Positions 37,216 to 46,306 of a stretch of 64,000 nucleotides of DNA are shown here, one piece after another. Location: the NCBI GenBank assembly GCA_030524715.1, contig JAUNGB010000003.1, positions 1-64,000 on the forward strand, written 5' to 3'. The stretch's first letter is position 1; every line of letters starts with the position of its first letter. Position numbers and translations under genes: made by a program. The notes below the pieces were generated by a model. It was given only the letters and a program-made list of their open reading frames with translations, had not been told where the DNA came from and did not search any database. This DNA comes from Eubacteriales bacterium (lineage in GTDB: Bacteria; Bacillota; Clostridia; Lachnospirales; Lachnospiraceae).

Positions 37216-39241
37216 ATGAGAAATTATTTAAGCCTTGTGCCCATCTCGGCAAAGGTGCACAGGCGCCAAAGCCGCATGACAATTCTATGCATCGTTATTT
37301 CGGTCTTACTCGTAACGGCCATTTTCAGCATAGCTGATATGTTTATCCGCACGGAAAGCGGCGGATTGCAGGAAAAACATGGGAACTGGCATATTCAGGT
37401 GACAGACGTTTCACAGGATGTGGGGGAAGAAATCAGCCAGCGTTCCGATGTAGAAGCCGTCGGTTGGGCAGAATCTTTCAATTCAGACGCAGAACAGCCG
37501 TATTATATCGGAGAGAAAAGAGCTGCTTTATATGGTGTTGATGATGTTTATCTGAACCGGCTTGTAAATGCTCTTGAGGAAGGAGATGCTCCGCAAAATG
37601 ACCACGAGGTATGCTTAAGTTCCAATGCGAAGCTTGCGCTGGATGTGCAGATCGGCGATGCTGTGACGGTACAGACGCCTGCCGGAGATGTTGATTTTAC
37701 CATATCCGGTTTTGGCTCGGATGACAGTGAATACTATCGCGGGCAGACATATCTGGTCGCCGTATATATGACGCGTACTGCGTTTACGTCTCTTATGGAA
37801 CAGAACGGCATCCAGGAGAATCCAACCTGTTACATTCAGTTTGAAAGTGCGTCTAAAGCAGCCGATGCAATTACGGAGTTTGAGCAGCAGTATCATCTGC
37901 CTGCGGAAAATATTTCCGAGAATACTGTGATTATGGGACTTTCCGGGTATAGCGACAGTAAATCCGTGAAAAATATCTATGGGATAGCGGCTGTCCTGTT
38001 CGTTTTGGTTCTGCTGGCCGGGGTGCTGATGATCTCAGGCAGCATGAATAGTAATGTGGCACAGCGGACAAGTTTTTTTGATATGATGCGCTGTATTGGC
38101 GCAAGCCGTAAACAGATTATCCGGTATGTAAGGCTGGAAGCACTGAATTGGTGCAAAACGGCTGTACCGACAGGCGTTATTTCAGGTGTGACGATCAGTT
38201 GCGGCGTATGTGCGTTGCTGCATTATGGTATTGGCGGTGAATTTGCCACAATGCCTGTGTTTGCACTCAGTCCCGTCGGTATTATCTGCGGTGTGTTGGT
38301 TGGGATCGTGACGGTTCTGCTGGCATCACAGGCTCCGGCAAAACGTGCGGCCAGGGTTTCACCGATGGCGGCGGTTGCCGGGAATGAGGAATCCGCACTT
38401 TCTGTACATCATGCATCAAAACTGAGTTTTGGTAAAATTGAGCGGACTTTGGGCGTTCACCATGCCACGAACTCTAAGAAAAACTGGTTTCTGATAACGG
38501 CCAGCTTTTCCCTCAGCATTATTTTGATGCTCTGCTTTTCAGTAGGATTGGATTTTGCCCGTGAGTTGATGCCGTCTTTGCAGTCATGGTATCCGGATAT
38601 TACGCTCAATGGTTACGCAAACGCGCTGGTGCTGGAACAGGACTTAATTGACGAAATCAGCACAGTTTCAGGCGTGGAATCCGTTTATGGCAGTTCCTAC
38701 ATGGATCATGTTCCGGCCGCTTCCTCAAGAGAAGGAATCGACCATGTGAATCTGGCGTCTTACAGTGATTTTCTGTTGGATAGTGCAGCAGACAGTGTGA
38801 TGGAAGGGGATATATCGGCAATCTATGGAGACACAAACCAGGTTATGACCATCAGCATATAGTTTCCTGGCAATTCTTGCCCTGATTACATTGTTTAATA
38901 TTATTAACAGCATTTCCATGAGTGTAACTGCCCGGATAAAACAGTATGGCTCTATGAGGGCCGTCGGCATGGACGGCGATCAGCTTACACGGATGATCGC
39001 GGCAGAGGCATTTACCTACGCTTTCTCCGGGCTTATTGTTGGCTGCGGGGTTGGACTTTTACTCAACCGTTTTCTGTGGGTAAACCTTCTCACCCGGTAT
39101 TTTGGAGCGCAATGGAATATTCCGGTAGTTTTGCTGGTTATCGTTGTTGTATTTTGCTTTGCTGCTGCCGTCGCAGCAGTCCGTTCCCCGGCAAAACGGA
39201 TACGGAACATGGTGATCACTGATACAATCAATGAGCTGTAA
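37216..39241 (+). pseudogene. Second FtsX-like permease, broken by an internal deletion
   Basis: The first frame (37216-38862, 548 residues) follows the 34065 permease closely up to SGDTNQVMT-type sequence. It then goes SI and stops at 38860-38862. The C-terminal part, VTARIKQYGSMRAVGMDG up to INEL, continues in another frame to TAA 39239-39241. Compared with the intact gene about 310 bp between its outer domain and last helices are missing. The break is near 38857, where ATGACCATCAGC joins TATAGTTTCCTGGC. The encoded exporter half is therefore unlikely to work. Confidence 0.9.
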
Positions 39242-39374
39242 ACGGAGTGACAGATAAAAACTGCGGTATAGCGGAAACGGGAAGCTGCTGTACCGCAGAG
39301 CATTTTAGATGCCCTGTTTGGATTTTATTCACTGATGGACTGCACCGTTAGAGAGCTGAAAAGGATAGGTATTT

Positions 39375-39930
39375 ATGAAAAGAAAACGAAAGAGGAAGCA
39401 TCCTGGCAGAAAATTTTTTATAAGCCTGCTGGCACTTTTGCTCTGCATACTGTTTGCAGTGTGCGCTTTTTTCGGTGTGCAGGGCTATCAGATGTACCAG
39501 AAAGCGATAGAAGAAAAGACGATCAGCGAGCGAGTGGATGAGATTCGCTATATGGAAGGGTTTACACCATATTCCGAACTGCCGGAATGCTACATAAACG
39601 CCACAATATCGGTAGAAGACCGCAGGTTTAAAACGCATGGCGGAATTGACCTGATCGGCCATTGGCCGTGCTGCATGGACGGATATCCGGGAGCTGTCTT
39701 TCGTGGAGGGCGGCAGCACCATTACACAGCAGCTTGTCAAAAATCTGCTCTTTACGCAGGATAAGAAGATGGAACGTAAAGCAGCGGAAATCTTCGCTGC
39801 GCTGGCGATGGAAAAAGAGTACACGAAAGAAGAAATCTTTGAGTTGTACGCAAATACCGTCTATTTCGGCAGCGGCTATTATGGCGTCTGCCAGGCGTCC
39901 TGAGGATATTTGGGGTTTGTTGTTCCATAA
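39375..39930 (+). pseudogene. Broken monofunctional peptidoglycan transglycosylase (GT51)
   Basis: The start (ATG 39375) encodes a membrane anchor and the GT51 motif ISVEDRRFKTHGGID. A one-base shift near 39656 (extra G) then changes frame; in the new frame AIGRA and FVEGGSTITQQLVKN follow, with the family-typical YFGSGYYG. The frame stops at TGA 39901-39903 exactly where the family continues with GY-type residues, a likely sense-to-nonsense change, and the rest has decayed. Three lesions together mean no working enzyme. Confidence 0.85.
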
Positions 39931-40185
39931 GCGGATACTCCTGGTAAATATGAATACAAAACACATCACCTGTGCATTTTTCCTTTTATATTTTCTGGCT
40001 GCATTTTCCGCCGCATTGTTTGTCAGAGGGATGGAAATATCCTGTAAAAACAACAGAAGTTTTCTATTTGTCTGGTATTTTTTTATGTTCTGTGATATGC
40101 TGATTTTCAGAAAAAGGATATGATTGGAATTGGAATAGTAACAGCCGATAGGAAATGTGTCTGGATGATAAAAAGGACGAAAATT
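39931..40185 (-). other. Gene-poor stretch with a possible transposase scrap
   Basis: No intact gene is present. On the minus strand near 39970-40060 the frame reads DISIPLTNNAAENAARKYKR, which resembles the C-terminal NN-x-AEN segment of IS66-type transposases. It is too short to be sure. The piece may be what broke the transglycosylase gene. Confidence 0.3.
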
Positions 40186-40680
40186 ATGGGCAGGAAAAAG
40201 AGCGGAACAACAAAAACACAAAGAAAGGAAGTCCGGCTGCAGAAGACGAGGCAATGGATATTGACTTACAATGGAACACCGAAGCATATGGCGAAGCACT
40301 ATAGAAAGAGGTTTCATGTTGATATTATAACGGCGCTTCGCGACTTGCAGGAGATCGGTGTGGAATTTACACAGGAATATTTAGATGCGGTGAAACGGAG
40401 TGAGGAAGAACGTATCCGGCAGAAGCGTTTGGCGAAAGAGAAAAAGGCGCAGGAGGAACAGGATCTTTTATATGAAGATTCAGATGATGTGTTTGCTTTT
40501 ATTGCCGGGTATACAAGCGGAGGCGCTCCGTATGGGATTACATGGGATGAGCTTGGTCTTGAACCGTATGCTTCTTACGAAGAACTCATGGAGGCGTATG
40601 ATCGGTTAGACAGGCAGAGAGAAAAAAGGATGTCTGCAGAAGATGAAGAACTTTGGGATGGGGATGACTATTTATACTGA
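40186..40680 (+). CDS. Hypothetical protein, basic N-terminus and acidic C-terminus
   Basis: This is a 164-residue soluble protein that I do not recognise. The start at ATG 40186 follows AAAAGGACG. The first 25 residues are rich in Lys and Arg, followed by a helix-turn-helix-like LTYNGTPKHMAKHYRKRFHVDIITALRDLQEIG. A Lys/Arg/Glu helix (SEEERIRQKRLAKEKKAQEEQ) comes next, and the tail ends in DEELWDGDDYLY. A DNA-binding role is possible from the first part. Neighbours give no clear hint. Confidence 0.65.
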   Translation: MGRKKSGTTKTQRKEVRLQKTRQWILTYNGTPKHMAKHYRKRFHVDIITALRDLQEIGVEFTQEYLDAVKRSEEERIRQKRLAKEKKAQEEQDLLYEDSDDVFAFIAGYTSGGAPYGITWDELGLEPYASYEELMEAYDRLDRQREKRMSAEDEELWDGDDYLY

Positions 40681-40791
40681 AAGTAGAAATTGAATGGCAT
40701 GGCTTGTAAACCACAAATTAGTATGGTATGATATAAACAGCAGAAGAATACTCTGCGGATGATACAGCATATCATAAAGGTGGTGAATCCT

Positions 40792-41742
40792 TTGGGAGTA
40801 AAAGACACGGTAACAACAAAATACATGAGGCAGAATGAAATCTTTGCCGATGCCTTTAATTATTTTGTATATGGCGGAGAGCAGGTTATCAATCCGGAAA
40901 GCCTGAAGGAACTTGATACCCGTGAGATAGATGTTCCTTATGGTGGAGAGAAGGGTGCGAAACAGCCAGTGCAGAAAACCAGGGATGTTATTAAATCGGT
41001 CATTGCGATGATGGATAAACGTACTGCATATCTGCTTCTGGCAATCGAGAACCAGTCCAATATCCATTATGCGATGCCGGTAAAAAATATGGTTTATGAC
41101 GCCCTTCAATATGCGAAGCAGGTAGAAGCGGCGATAGCTTCCCATAAAATGTCCGGTGATTATAAAGGTGTTGACAGCGATGAATACCTGTCCGGGTTTA
41201 TGAAAGCGGATCATTTGCTGCCGGTAGTAACATTGGTCATATATTTCGATTCCAAAGAATGGGATGGCCCATTGTCTATTCATGAGATGTTTGCGGGGCA
41301 GGATGCAAGGGTACTTGCGCTGGTTCCTGATTATAAGATTAACTTGCTCTCGCCGGCTTCAATAGAGGATGAAGATTTTGGAAAATTCCAGAGTTCTTTG
41401 AAAGAAGTGTTGTCATTTATCAAGTACGCAAGAGACAAGGATGAATTAAAAAAGGTATTGGATGCAGACGAATCTTTCCGCCATTTGGGGAGAGAAGAAG
41501 TGGATGTATTAAATGCCTGCGTAGGTGCAAAGATAGCAGTCAAAGAAGGTGAGGAGGCGATTGATGTGTGTTTGGCAATACAACAAATGAATGAGGAAGC
41601 GGCTCAGAAGGAAAGAATATCTACACTGTTTGCCAGCATTAAGAACCTTATGGAAAAAATGGGTTGGTCTGCGGAGCAGTCTATGGATGTATTAAGCGTT
41701 TCCGACAGTGACCGGAAGGCGCTTTGGCAGTTGCTTAAATAA
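40792..41742 (+). CDS. Rpn-like PD-(D/E)XK nuclease (transposase-related)
   Basis: From TTG 40792 (AAAGGTGGTG upstream) this is a 316-residue protein. The N-terminal nuclease core is visible: MRQNEIFADAFNYFVYGG, a conserved Asp region, and LLLAIENQSNIHYAMPVKNMVYDALQYAKQV, where E-x-Q marks the PD-(D/E)XK site. The C-terminal half is helical. Rpn-type proteins cut DNA and promote RecA-independent recombination, and in Clostridia they are numerous. It could be active in the genome changes seen nearby, but that is not shown. Confidence 0.8.
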   Translation: MGVKDTVTTKYMRQNEIFADAFNYFVYGGEQVINPESLKELDTREIDVPYGGEKGAKQPVQKTRDVIKSVIAMMDKRTAYLLLAIENQSNIHYAMPVKNMVYDALQYAKQVEAAIASHKMSGDYKGVDSDEYLSGFMKADHLLPVVTLVIYFDSKEWDGPLSIHEMFAGQDARVLALVPDYKINLLSPASIEDEDFGKFQSSLKEVLSFIKYARDKDELKKVLDADESFRHLGREEVDVLNACVGAKIAVKEGEEAIDVCLAIQQMNEEAAQKERISTLFASIKNLMEKMGWSAEQSMDVLSVSDSDRKALWQLLK

Positions 41743-41764
41743 AATGAAAAGTCGAACAGTATTT

Positions 41765-42355
41765 ATAGGCATGGAGGCCGCCTTGAGCTGGAGAACAGGA
41801 CAGCAGGCGGGGCGGCAGTGACAACTATATTTCGCCGGATCGTGTAAGCGATCCGGCAATTTTTTTCGTTTCTTTTTTGTATTGTCTTTTTGTTGTGATT
41901 TGAGATCTACAATAAATACAATATGGGCTTTTTGCGGCTGTCATGCTTGCGGCCCTGTTCTGGCAGGATACCAGAAAAAACACGTATGAGCTATTGCATA
42001 CAAAGCCGATTTGGGCAGGGATCGGCTGTTGCCTGATCCTGTGGATCACAACAAATTCAACGGTCGGGGAACGGCTGCTCTGGATGGGATGTTATACAGT
42101 GATGAGAAAGGGAGCGTTTCTTTATGCTGGCTCCCTGCAGGAATTGCTCAATGAAGCAAAGGGGCATATCTGGATCTGCAGAGTTACGGATGAAAAACAG
42201 GCCAGGGAGCTGGAGAAAAGATATCATGTTTCCTCCAGACAATACATAGATGGAGAATTGCAGCTCCGGCTGATAAATACGAGAAAACCAGATATTGATT
42301 GTACTCCGGTATCCGCAACGCTGGAAGATGCCTACATCTATATAAATGGTAGATC
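41765..42355 (+). pseudogene. Collapsed partial copy of the 43.3-47.9 kb kinase/ABC locus
   Basis: Five pieces keep the order of the locus downstream. They are the kinase 3' end plus terminator (matching about 45067-45217), a part of permease 1 (45745-45838), a part of permease 2 (46766-46831), a short ATPase part (47164-47189) and the ATPase 3' part (about 47600-47851). Sequence identity is high, but the stretches between the pieces are missing. From 41943 a single open frame runs through four pieces (MLAALFWQDTRKNTYELL, then WAGIGCC, then RKGAFLYAG) to 42449. It is chimeric and probably non-functional. Confidence 0.9.
41834..41866 (+). terminator. Copied terminator overlapping a kinase stop codon
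   Basis: GCCGGATCG and CGATCCGGC pair around TGTAAG, which contains the stop TAA, and T7 follows. It is the copy of the terminator at 45131-45163. Confidence 0.8.
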
Positions 42356-42626
42356 GGTTTGGTGTGCGGTTACCGGATACGACGCCAAAATAATCTGCTT
42401 CTGTAACATGAGCCGCATCAGCAATACTTACGGTAAAGGCGCCTCTTGACTTAATATTTTGTACTGTTTTATGTATTTCTGTGAGGTTCAATGCAAGAGT
42501 GTCTCGCTCCTGCATGGTGCCCCACGCGGCATTCATTACATTTACGCTGCCATCTTCATTGTAGGTGGCTATCATTAAAACTGGCATTGGGAAAATACCT
42601 TCTGTAATATTAAGCTGTTTTCTCGT
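42356..42626 (-). pseudogene. Broken flavin-reductase-family gene
   Basis: On the minus strand the frame reads KQLNITEGIFPMPVLMIATY and NAAWGTMQERDTLALNL, then FTVSIADAAHVTEADYFGVVSGN, a clear N-terminal half of an FMN-binding flavin reductase-like protein. Two lesions are visible. The expected start codon at 42626-42624 is ACG (after a GAGG site), and the gene is cut at 42356 where the collapsed ABC copy begins. It stands divergent from an HxlR regulator, a frequent pair. Confidence 0.8.
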
Positions 42627-42654
42627 ATTGTCTACCTCTTTCTACAATTTTGAA

Positions 42655-42683
42655 TTGACACCTGTGGTGCTATTTTTTATAAT
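42655..42683 (+). promoter_or_regulatory. Consensus promoter of the HxlR gene
   Basis: TTGACA (42655-42660), 17 bp, TATAAT (42678-42683) match consensus fully. Downstream, AGTACT (42709-42714) and GGTACT (42728-42733) could be half-sites for the HxlR protein, but the dyad is imperfect. Confidence 0.7.
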
Positions 42684-42754
42684 TATAACAGGCGGCAATA
42701 AAAAATCAAGTACTGGCATTTAAGTAAGGTACTATCTTAAAGGAAAGTATAAGG

Positions 42755-43087
42755 ATGATAAGGGATTATATCGAAAAGGCAAATTTTGAAGAAACAGGAT
42801 TTAGCTATACATGGTCACTGATTTCTGGTAAACATAAGATAGTGATTTTATATTGTCTGATGGAGTTTGAAGTGGTGCGGTTGAATGAATTGAAGAGGTA
42901 TTTGAAGACCATGTCAGATAAGACATTGAGCAGTAATTTAAAAGAACTGGAAAAGGATCAGCTTATTATTCGGAAGGAATATCCTCAGATTCCTCCAAAG
43001 GTTGAATATATGCTGAATGAGAGGGGAAGATCGTTAATGAAAATTCTTGACCAGCTTTGTATCTGGGGAGAAGAAAATAGAATCTGA
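42755..43087 (+). CDS. HxlR family transcriptional regulator
   Basis: The 110-residue protein has the HxlR winged helix: YTWSLISGKHKIVILYCLMEFEVVRLNELKRYLKTMSDKTLSSNLKELEKDQLIIRKEYPQIPPKVEYMLNERG. The group senses redox or reactive electrophiles, and the broken flavin-reductase gene opposite was probably its target. RBS AAAGGAAAG lies upstream. Bases 43088-43291 after it hold no recognisable gene. Confidence 0.92.
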   Translation: MIRDYIEKANFEETGFSYTWSLISGKHKIVILYCLMEFEVVRLNELKRYLKTMSDKTLSSNLKELEKDQLIIRKEYPQIPPKVEYMLNERGRSLMKILDQLCIWGEENRI

Positions 43088-43291
43088 TATAGAATGTGGG
43101 CATCTGTCATATGGCAGGTGCTTTTTATAGGAAGGGAATTTAATACGTTCTCCATTTACCAGGTGTTACCGAAGCTGATCGCACTATGGGGCATTGGGAG
43201 TGATTCTGGGGTAAAAAGGGTGGTTTGCAGGCGGCATTGTCATTGTTTATTTATTGATAATTTTATGCTAAACTACCCTTGAGGTGAGAAA

Positions 43292-43966
43292 ATGCAGTAC
43301 AAAATCTTAATTGTGGACGATGACAGGGAAATGCTCAAAATGCTCAGGAGCTTTTTGGAGATAAAAAAATATTGCGTATTTACGGCAGAAGATGGGATAG
43401 AGGCAATAAAGATGTTGGCAGTAGAGCCGGATATCATATTATTGGATGTAAATATGCCGCAGCTTGATGGAATAGAGGTCTGCCGCAGGATCAGGGACAA
43501 AGTATCCTGCCCTATCTTGTTTCTGACAGCGAGGGTGGAGGAACAGGACAGAGTGAATGGGCTGCTGTCCGGCGGAGATGATTATATTTTAAAACCATTC
43601 AGTCTGAAAGAGCTGGATGCAAGGATTACTGCGCATTTAAAACGTGAAGAACGTCATAAAACAAAATCAGAGTATCGCTTTCAGGGAGAACTCCTGATTG
43701 ATTATACGGCAAAAACGGTGCAGATCAATGGAAATGATCTGGAATTGACGAAACTGGAGTATGGGATTATTGAATTTTTATCTATGAATCCGGGACTTAT
43801 TTTTGATAAAGAAAGAATCTATGAAAAAGTCTGCGGATATAATGGAGAGGGCGACAGCCGGGTGGTTACGGAACTGATACGAAGAATCCGGAAGAAAATG
43901 AGCCTGCAGACGGAGAAAGAATATATCGAGACGGTATGGGGGATGGGATATCGATGGATAAAATAA
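43292..43966 (+). CDS. OmpR-family response regulator of the second peptide-defence-type locus
   Basis: The 224-residue protein has a receiver domain (D52 in LLDVNMP, ILKPF) and a winged-helix output domain ending YIETVWGMGYRWIK. GAGGTGAG is upstream. Its stop overlaps the kinase start by 13 bases, and genes for an ABC exporter of the ABC-2 type follow. The set resembles lantibiotic- or bacitracin-resistance loci. Confidence 0.92.
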   Translation: MQYKILIVDDDREMLKMLRSFLEIKKYCVFTAEDGIEAIKMLAVEPDIILLDVNMPQLDGIEVCRRIRDKVSCPILFLTARVEEQDRVNGLLSGGDDYILKPFSLKELDARITAHLKREERHKTKSEYRFQGELLIDYTAKTVQINGNDLELTKLEYGIIEFLSMNPGLIFDKERIYEKVCGYNGEGDSRVVTELIRRIRKKMSLQTEKEYIETVWGMGYRWIK

Positions 43967-45144
43967 AGAATCTTTCCGTCAGAAAAACGATACTCCTGTA
44001 TTTGGCGGTTGGTTTTATCTGCAGCTTTCTTTTATCGGCTGTGATCGTAAAGATTGCCACTTACACACAGGAACAGATCTGGTGGAACTATGTGGACCAG
44101 GATAAATATTTTGAAGCAGTAAACGGAGAAAAAGGGGGAAAACCTTATTATAGAACAGAGATTCCCAGGCCAGCTTCGTCAGATATGAGCAGCACGGATC
44201 GTCATATCTCTGAGTTTTGTGATTTTTTACAGACATATATCGCTTTGATCTTATCTGCAACAGCATCCTGTGCATCTGTTTTCCTTTTTTATAAACATAA
44301 ACTGAAACAGCCCATTGAGGAATTGGAACAGGCATCCAGACGGATTGCCAGAAACGATCTGGATTTCCATATCACTTATGAAAACCAGGATGAAATGGGA
44401 CGTCTGTGCGGGGAGTTTGAGCGGATGCGGGAACAGCTTGCACAGAATAATAAAGAATTGTGGCGGATGGTTGAGGAAGAGAGAACTCTCCGGGCAGCGA
44501 TCGCACACGATATCCGCTCGCCTTTATCCGTCCTGAAAGGCTATCAGGAGATGCTGATGGATTATCTTCCGGATGGAACCGTTGATATAAAGACCGCAAT
44601 GGAAATGCTGTCGGAAAGTTGGAAACAAATCGAGCGCATGGATCATTTTGTGGAGACCATGCGGAAGATGAGCAGTCTGGAGCAACGGACGTTATTAAGC
44701 CGCCCGATTACAGCAGAAGAAATAAAAGCAGATATTAGGGCAGAGCTTATAGTACTTGAAACAGATGAGAAAAAAAAGGTCGTCTTGAAGGTGCAGGAGA
44801 CAACAGATCGTTTTCAGGGGGATAAGGAAGTGATCCTTGAAGTGACAGAAAATCTTCTGTCCAATGCGCTGCGGTATGCGAAAAAGCAGATAACAATAAA
44901 TGTCAGCGTAACGCAACAAGAACTGAAGATATGCGTGGAAGACGATGGAAGTGGTTTTGACAGCGACATGGAAACAGTCACACAGGCATTTTACCAGCAG
45001 AATGTAAAAGACAGCCTGAATCATGCAGGAATGGGAATGTATATCAGCAGGCTGTATTGTGAGAAGCATGGAGGTCGCCTTGTATTGGAGAACAGGACAG
45101 CAGGCGGGGCGGAAGTGACAGCTATATTTCGCCGGATCGTGTAA
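43954..45144 (+). CDS. Sensor histidine kinase of the second locus
   Basis: The 396-residue protein has a membrane helix (TILLYLAVGFICSFLLSAVIV), a modest outer loop of about 70 residues, and a second helix. A HAMP domain (LEQASRRIARNDLDF), HisKA (AIAHDIRSPLSVLKGY) and HATPase_c (VEDDGSGFDSDMETV, GMGMYISRLYCEKHGG) follow. ATG 43954 was chosen within the regulator's end. The last codons are part of a terminator stem, see 45131-45163. Confidence 0.9.
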   Translation: MDKIKNLSVRKTILLYLAVGFICSFLLSAVIVKIATYTQEQIWWNYVDQDKYFEAVNGEKGGKPYYRTEIPRPASSDMSSTDRHISEFCDFLQTYIALILSATASCASVFLFYKHKLKQPIEELEQASRRIARNDLDFHITYENQDEMGRLCGEFERMREQLAQNNKELWRMVEEERTLRAAIAHDIRSPLSVLKGYQEMLMDYLPDGTVDIKTAMEMLSESWKQIERMDHFVETMRKMSSLEQRTLLSRPITAEEIKADIRAELIVLETDEKKKVVLKVQETTDRFQGDKEVILEVTENLLSNALRYAKKQITINVSVTQQELKICVEDDGSGFDSDMETVTQAFYQQNVKDSLNHAGMGMYISRLYCEKHGGRLVLENRTAGGAEVTAIFRRIV

Positions 45145-45163
45145 ACGATCCGGTAATTTTTTT
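45131..45163 (+). terminator. Intrinsic terminator built into the kinase stop codon
   Basis: GCCGGATCG (45131-45139) and CGATCCGG (45146-45153) pair around GTGTAAA..., so the last codons and TAA are in the stem and loop. T7 follows. It divides the regulator genes from the ABC genes and may reduce read-through. Confidence 0.75.
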
Positions 45164-45241
45164 CCATTTCTTTTTTGTATTGTCTTTTTGTTGTGATTTG
45201 AGATCTACAATAAATACATCAAGAAGAAAGAGGTGATGTCC

Positions 45242-46306
45242 ATGAGTGTCATTATGAAAAGAGAAATCAAAAACTTTCTGAAAAGACCATTGTTTTGGAT
45301 CGGTGTATTGATTGTAGTTTTAGGGGTGTTCCAGGATGTCCGGCCTTATCTGGGAATCTCTTATGTATCCTCTGATAAAGACCTGTCCTTCCATACGCCG
45401 TCATCAATCGCTGACGCCGATATTACAGACGGATACGTTCCCACAAAGGAAGAAGACAGACGGAAAATGTGGGAGGAAGAAATACAGGAGAATCTTGTAT
45501 CCGATTTTGAAATGGGACAGGAAGAAGCAGAAGCCGTGATAGAGGAAATGAAAGGAATGGATATTCAGGAAGCGTGTGAGTATCTGGAAACAAAGTATCA
45601 CTATTACAACGCACTTTATGCCTACGAAGATACGGAACTGCATCAGGGAACAGCGGAAGAAATCAATTTTTACATTAAGAGTAAATTGAAATCTCATCGC
45701 TTTTCGTACTATTTTTCCAGAAAATTCGCGGATTTTTCCGGGCTTTACATGGGCTTTTTTGCATCGGTCATGCTTGCAGCCCTGTTCTGGCAGGATACCA
45801 GAAAAAACACGTATGAGCTATTACATACAAAGCCAATTCGTGCGGGACAGTATGTGCTTGGAAAAGCAGCCGGAGGCTTTTTTGTCTGCCTGATCGTACT
45901 GGCAATTTTAAATCTTGTGTTCTGGGCGGCCTGCCGTATCTTTACAAAAAGCAGCGGTTTTGAGGTGAATCTGATGGATTTCCTTGCGGCAACAAGTCTT
46001 TACATTTTGCCGAATATGCTGATGATCGTATGTGTATATAGTTTGATTTCCCTGTTGTTTAAAAATCCTTTGCCCGCAGTACCGTTCCTGATCTTATATA
46101 TGCTATATTCCAATACAGGAAGCAGAAATGAGGAAGGGGTATTTGGTTATTATGGAAGGCCGCTGGCTATCATGGTGCGGTTCCCCGGCCGTTTCTTTGA
46201 CACGGTTTCCCCGCCGATGGCGTTGATGAACCAAGGCTTTCTCATACTGGCGTCTGCCTCGATCCTTCTGATCTGTACGTTGTTGTGGAAAAGGAGGCGG
46301 ATGTGA
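45242..46306 (+). CDS. ABC-2 type exporter permease
   Basis: The 354-residue protein begins MSVIMKREIKNFLKRPLFWIGVLIVVLGVF and has a long outer loop (about residues 50-150, rich in Glu), followed by five helices, for example FFASVMLAALFWQDTRKNTYELLHTKPI. ATG 45242 fits AAAGAGGTG upstream. It probably acts with the 46306 permease and the 46982 ATPase. Part of this gene is copied at 41920-42016. Confidence 0.85.
   Translation: MSVIMKREIKNFLKRPLFWIGVLIVVLGVFQDVRPYLGISYVSSDKDLSFHTPSSIADADITDGYVPTKEEDRRKMWEEEIQENLVSDFEMGQEEAEAVIEEMKGMDIQEACEYLETKYHYYNALYAYEDTELHQGTAEEINFYIKSKLKSHRFSYYFSRKFADFSGLYMGFFASVMLAALFWQDTRKNTYELLHTKPIRAGQYVLGKAAGGFFVCLIVLAILNLVFWAACRIFTKSSGFEVNLMDFLAATSLYILPNMLMIVCVYSLISLLFKNPLPAVPFLILYMLYSNTGSRNEEGVFGYYGRPLAIMVRFPGRFFDTVSPPMALMNQGFLILASASILLICTLLWKRRRM

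Noticed and set aside
39970..40060. IS66 insertion sequence
   Set aside because: Only about 20 residues look like the transposase end; no inverted ends or other parts were found, so it is listed only as a possible scrap.
42705..42735. HxlR operator palindrome
   Set aside because: AGTACT and GGTACT arms exist but spacing and symmetry are imperfect, so the operator is mentioned only with the promoter.
43094..43282. Short 62-codon gene between HxlR and the response regulator
   Set aside because: No convincing RBS, no similarity recognised, odd composition; probably non-coding or a remnant.
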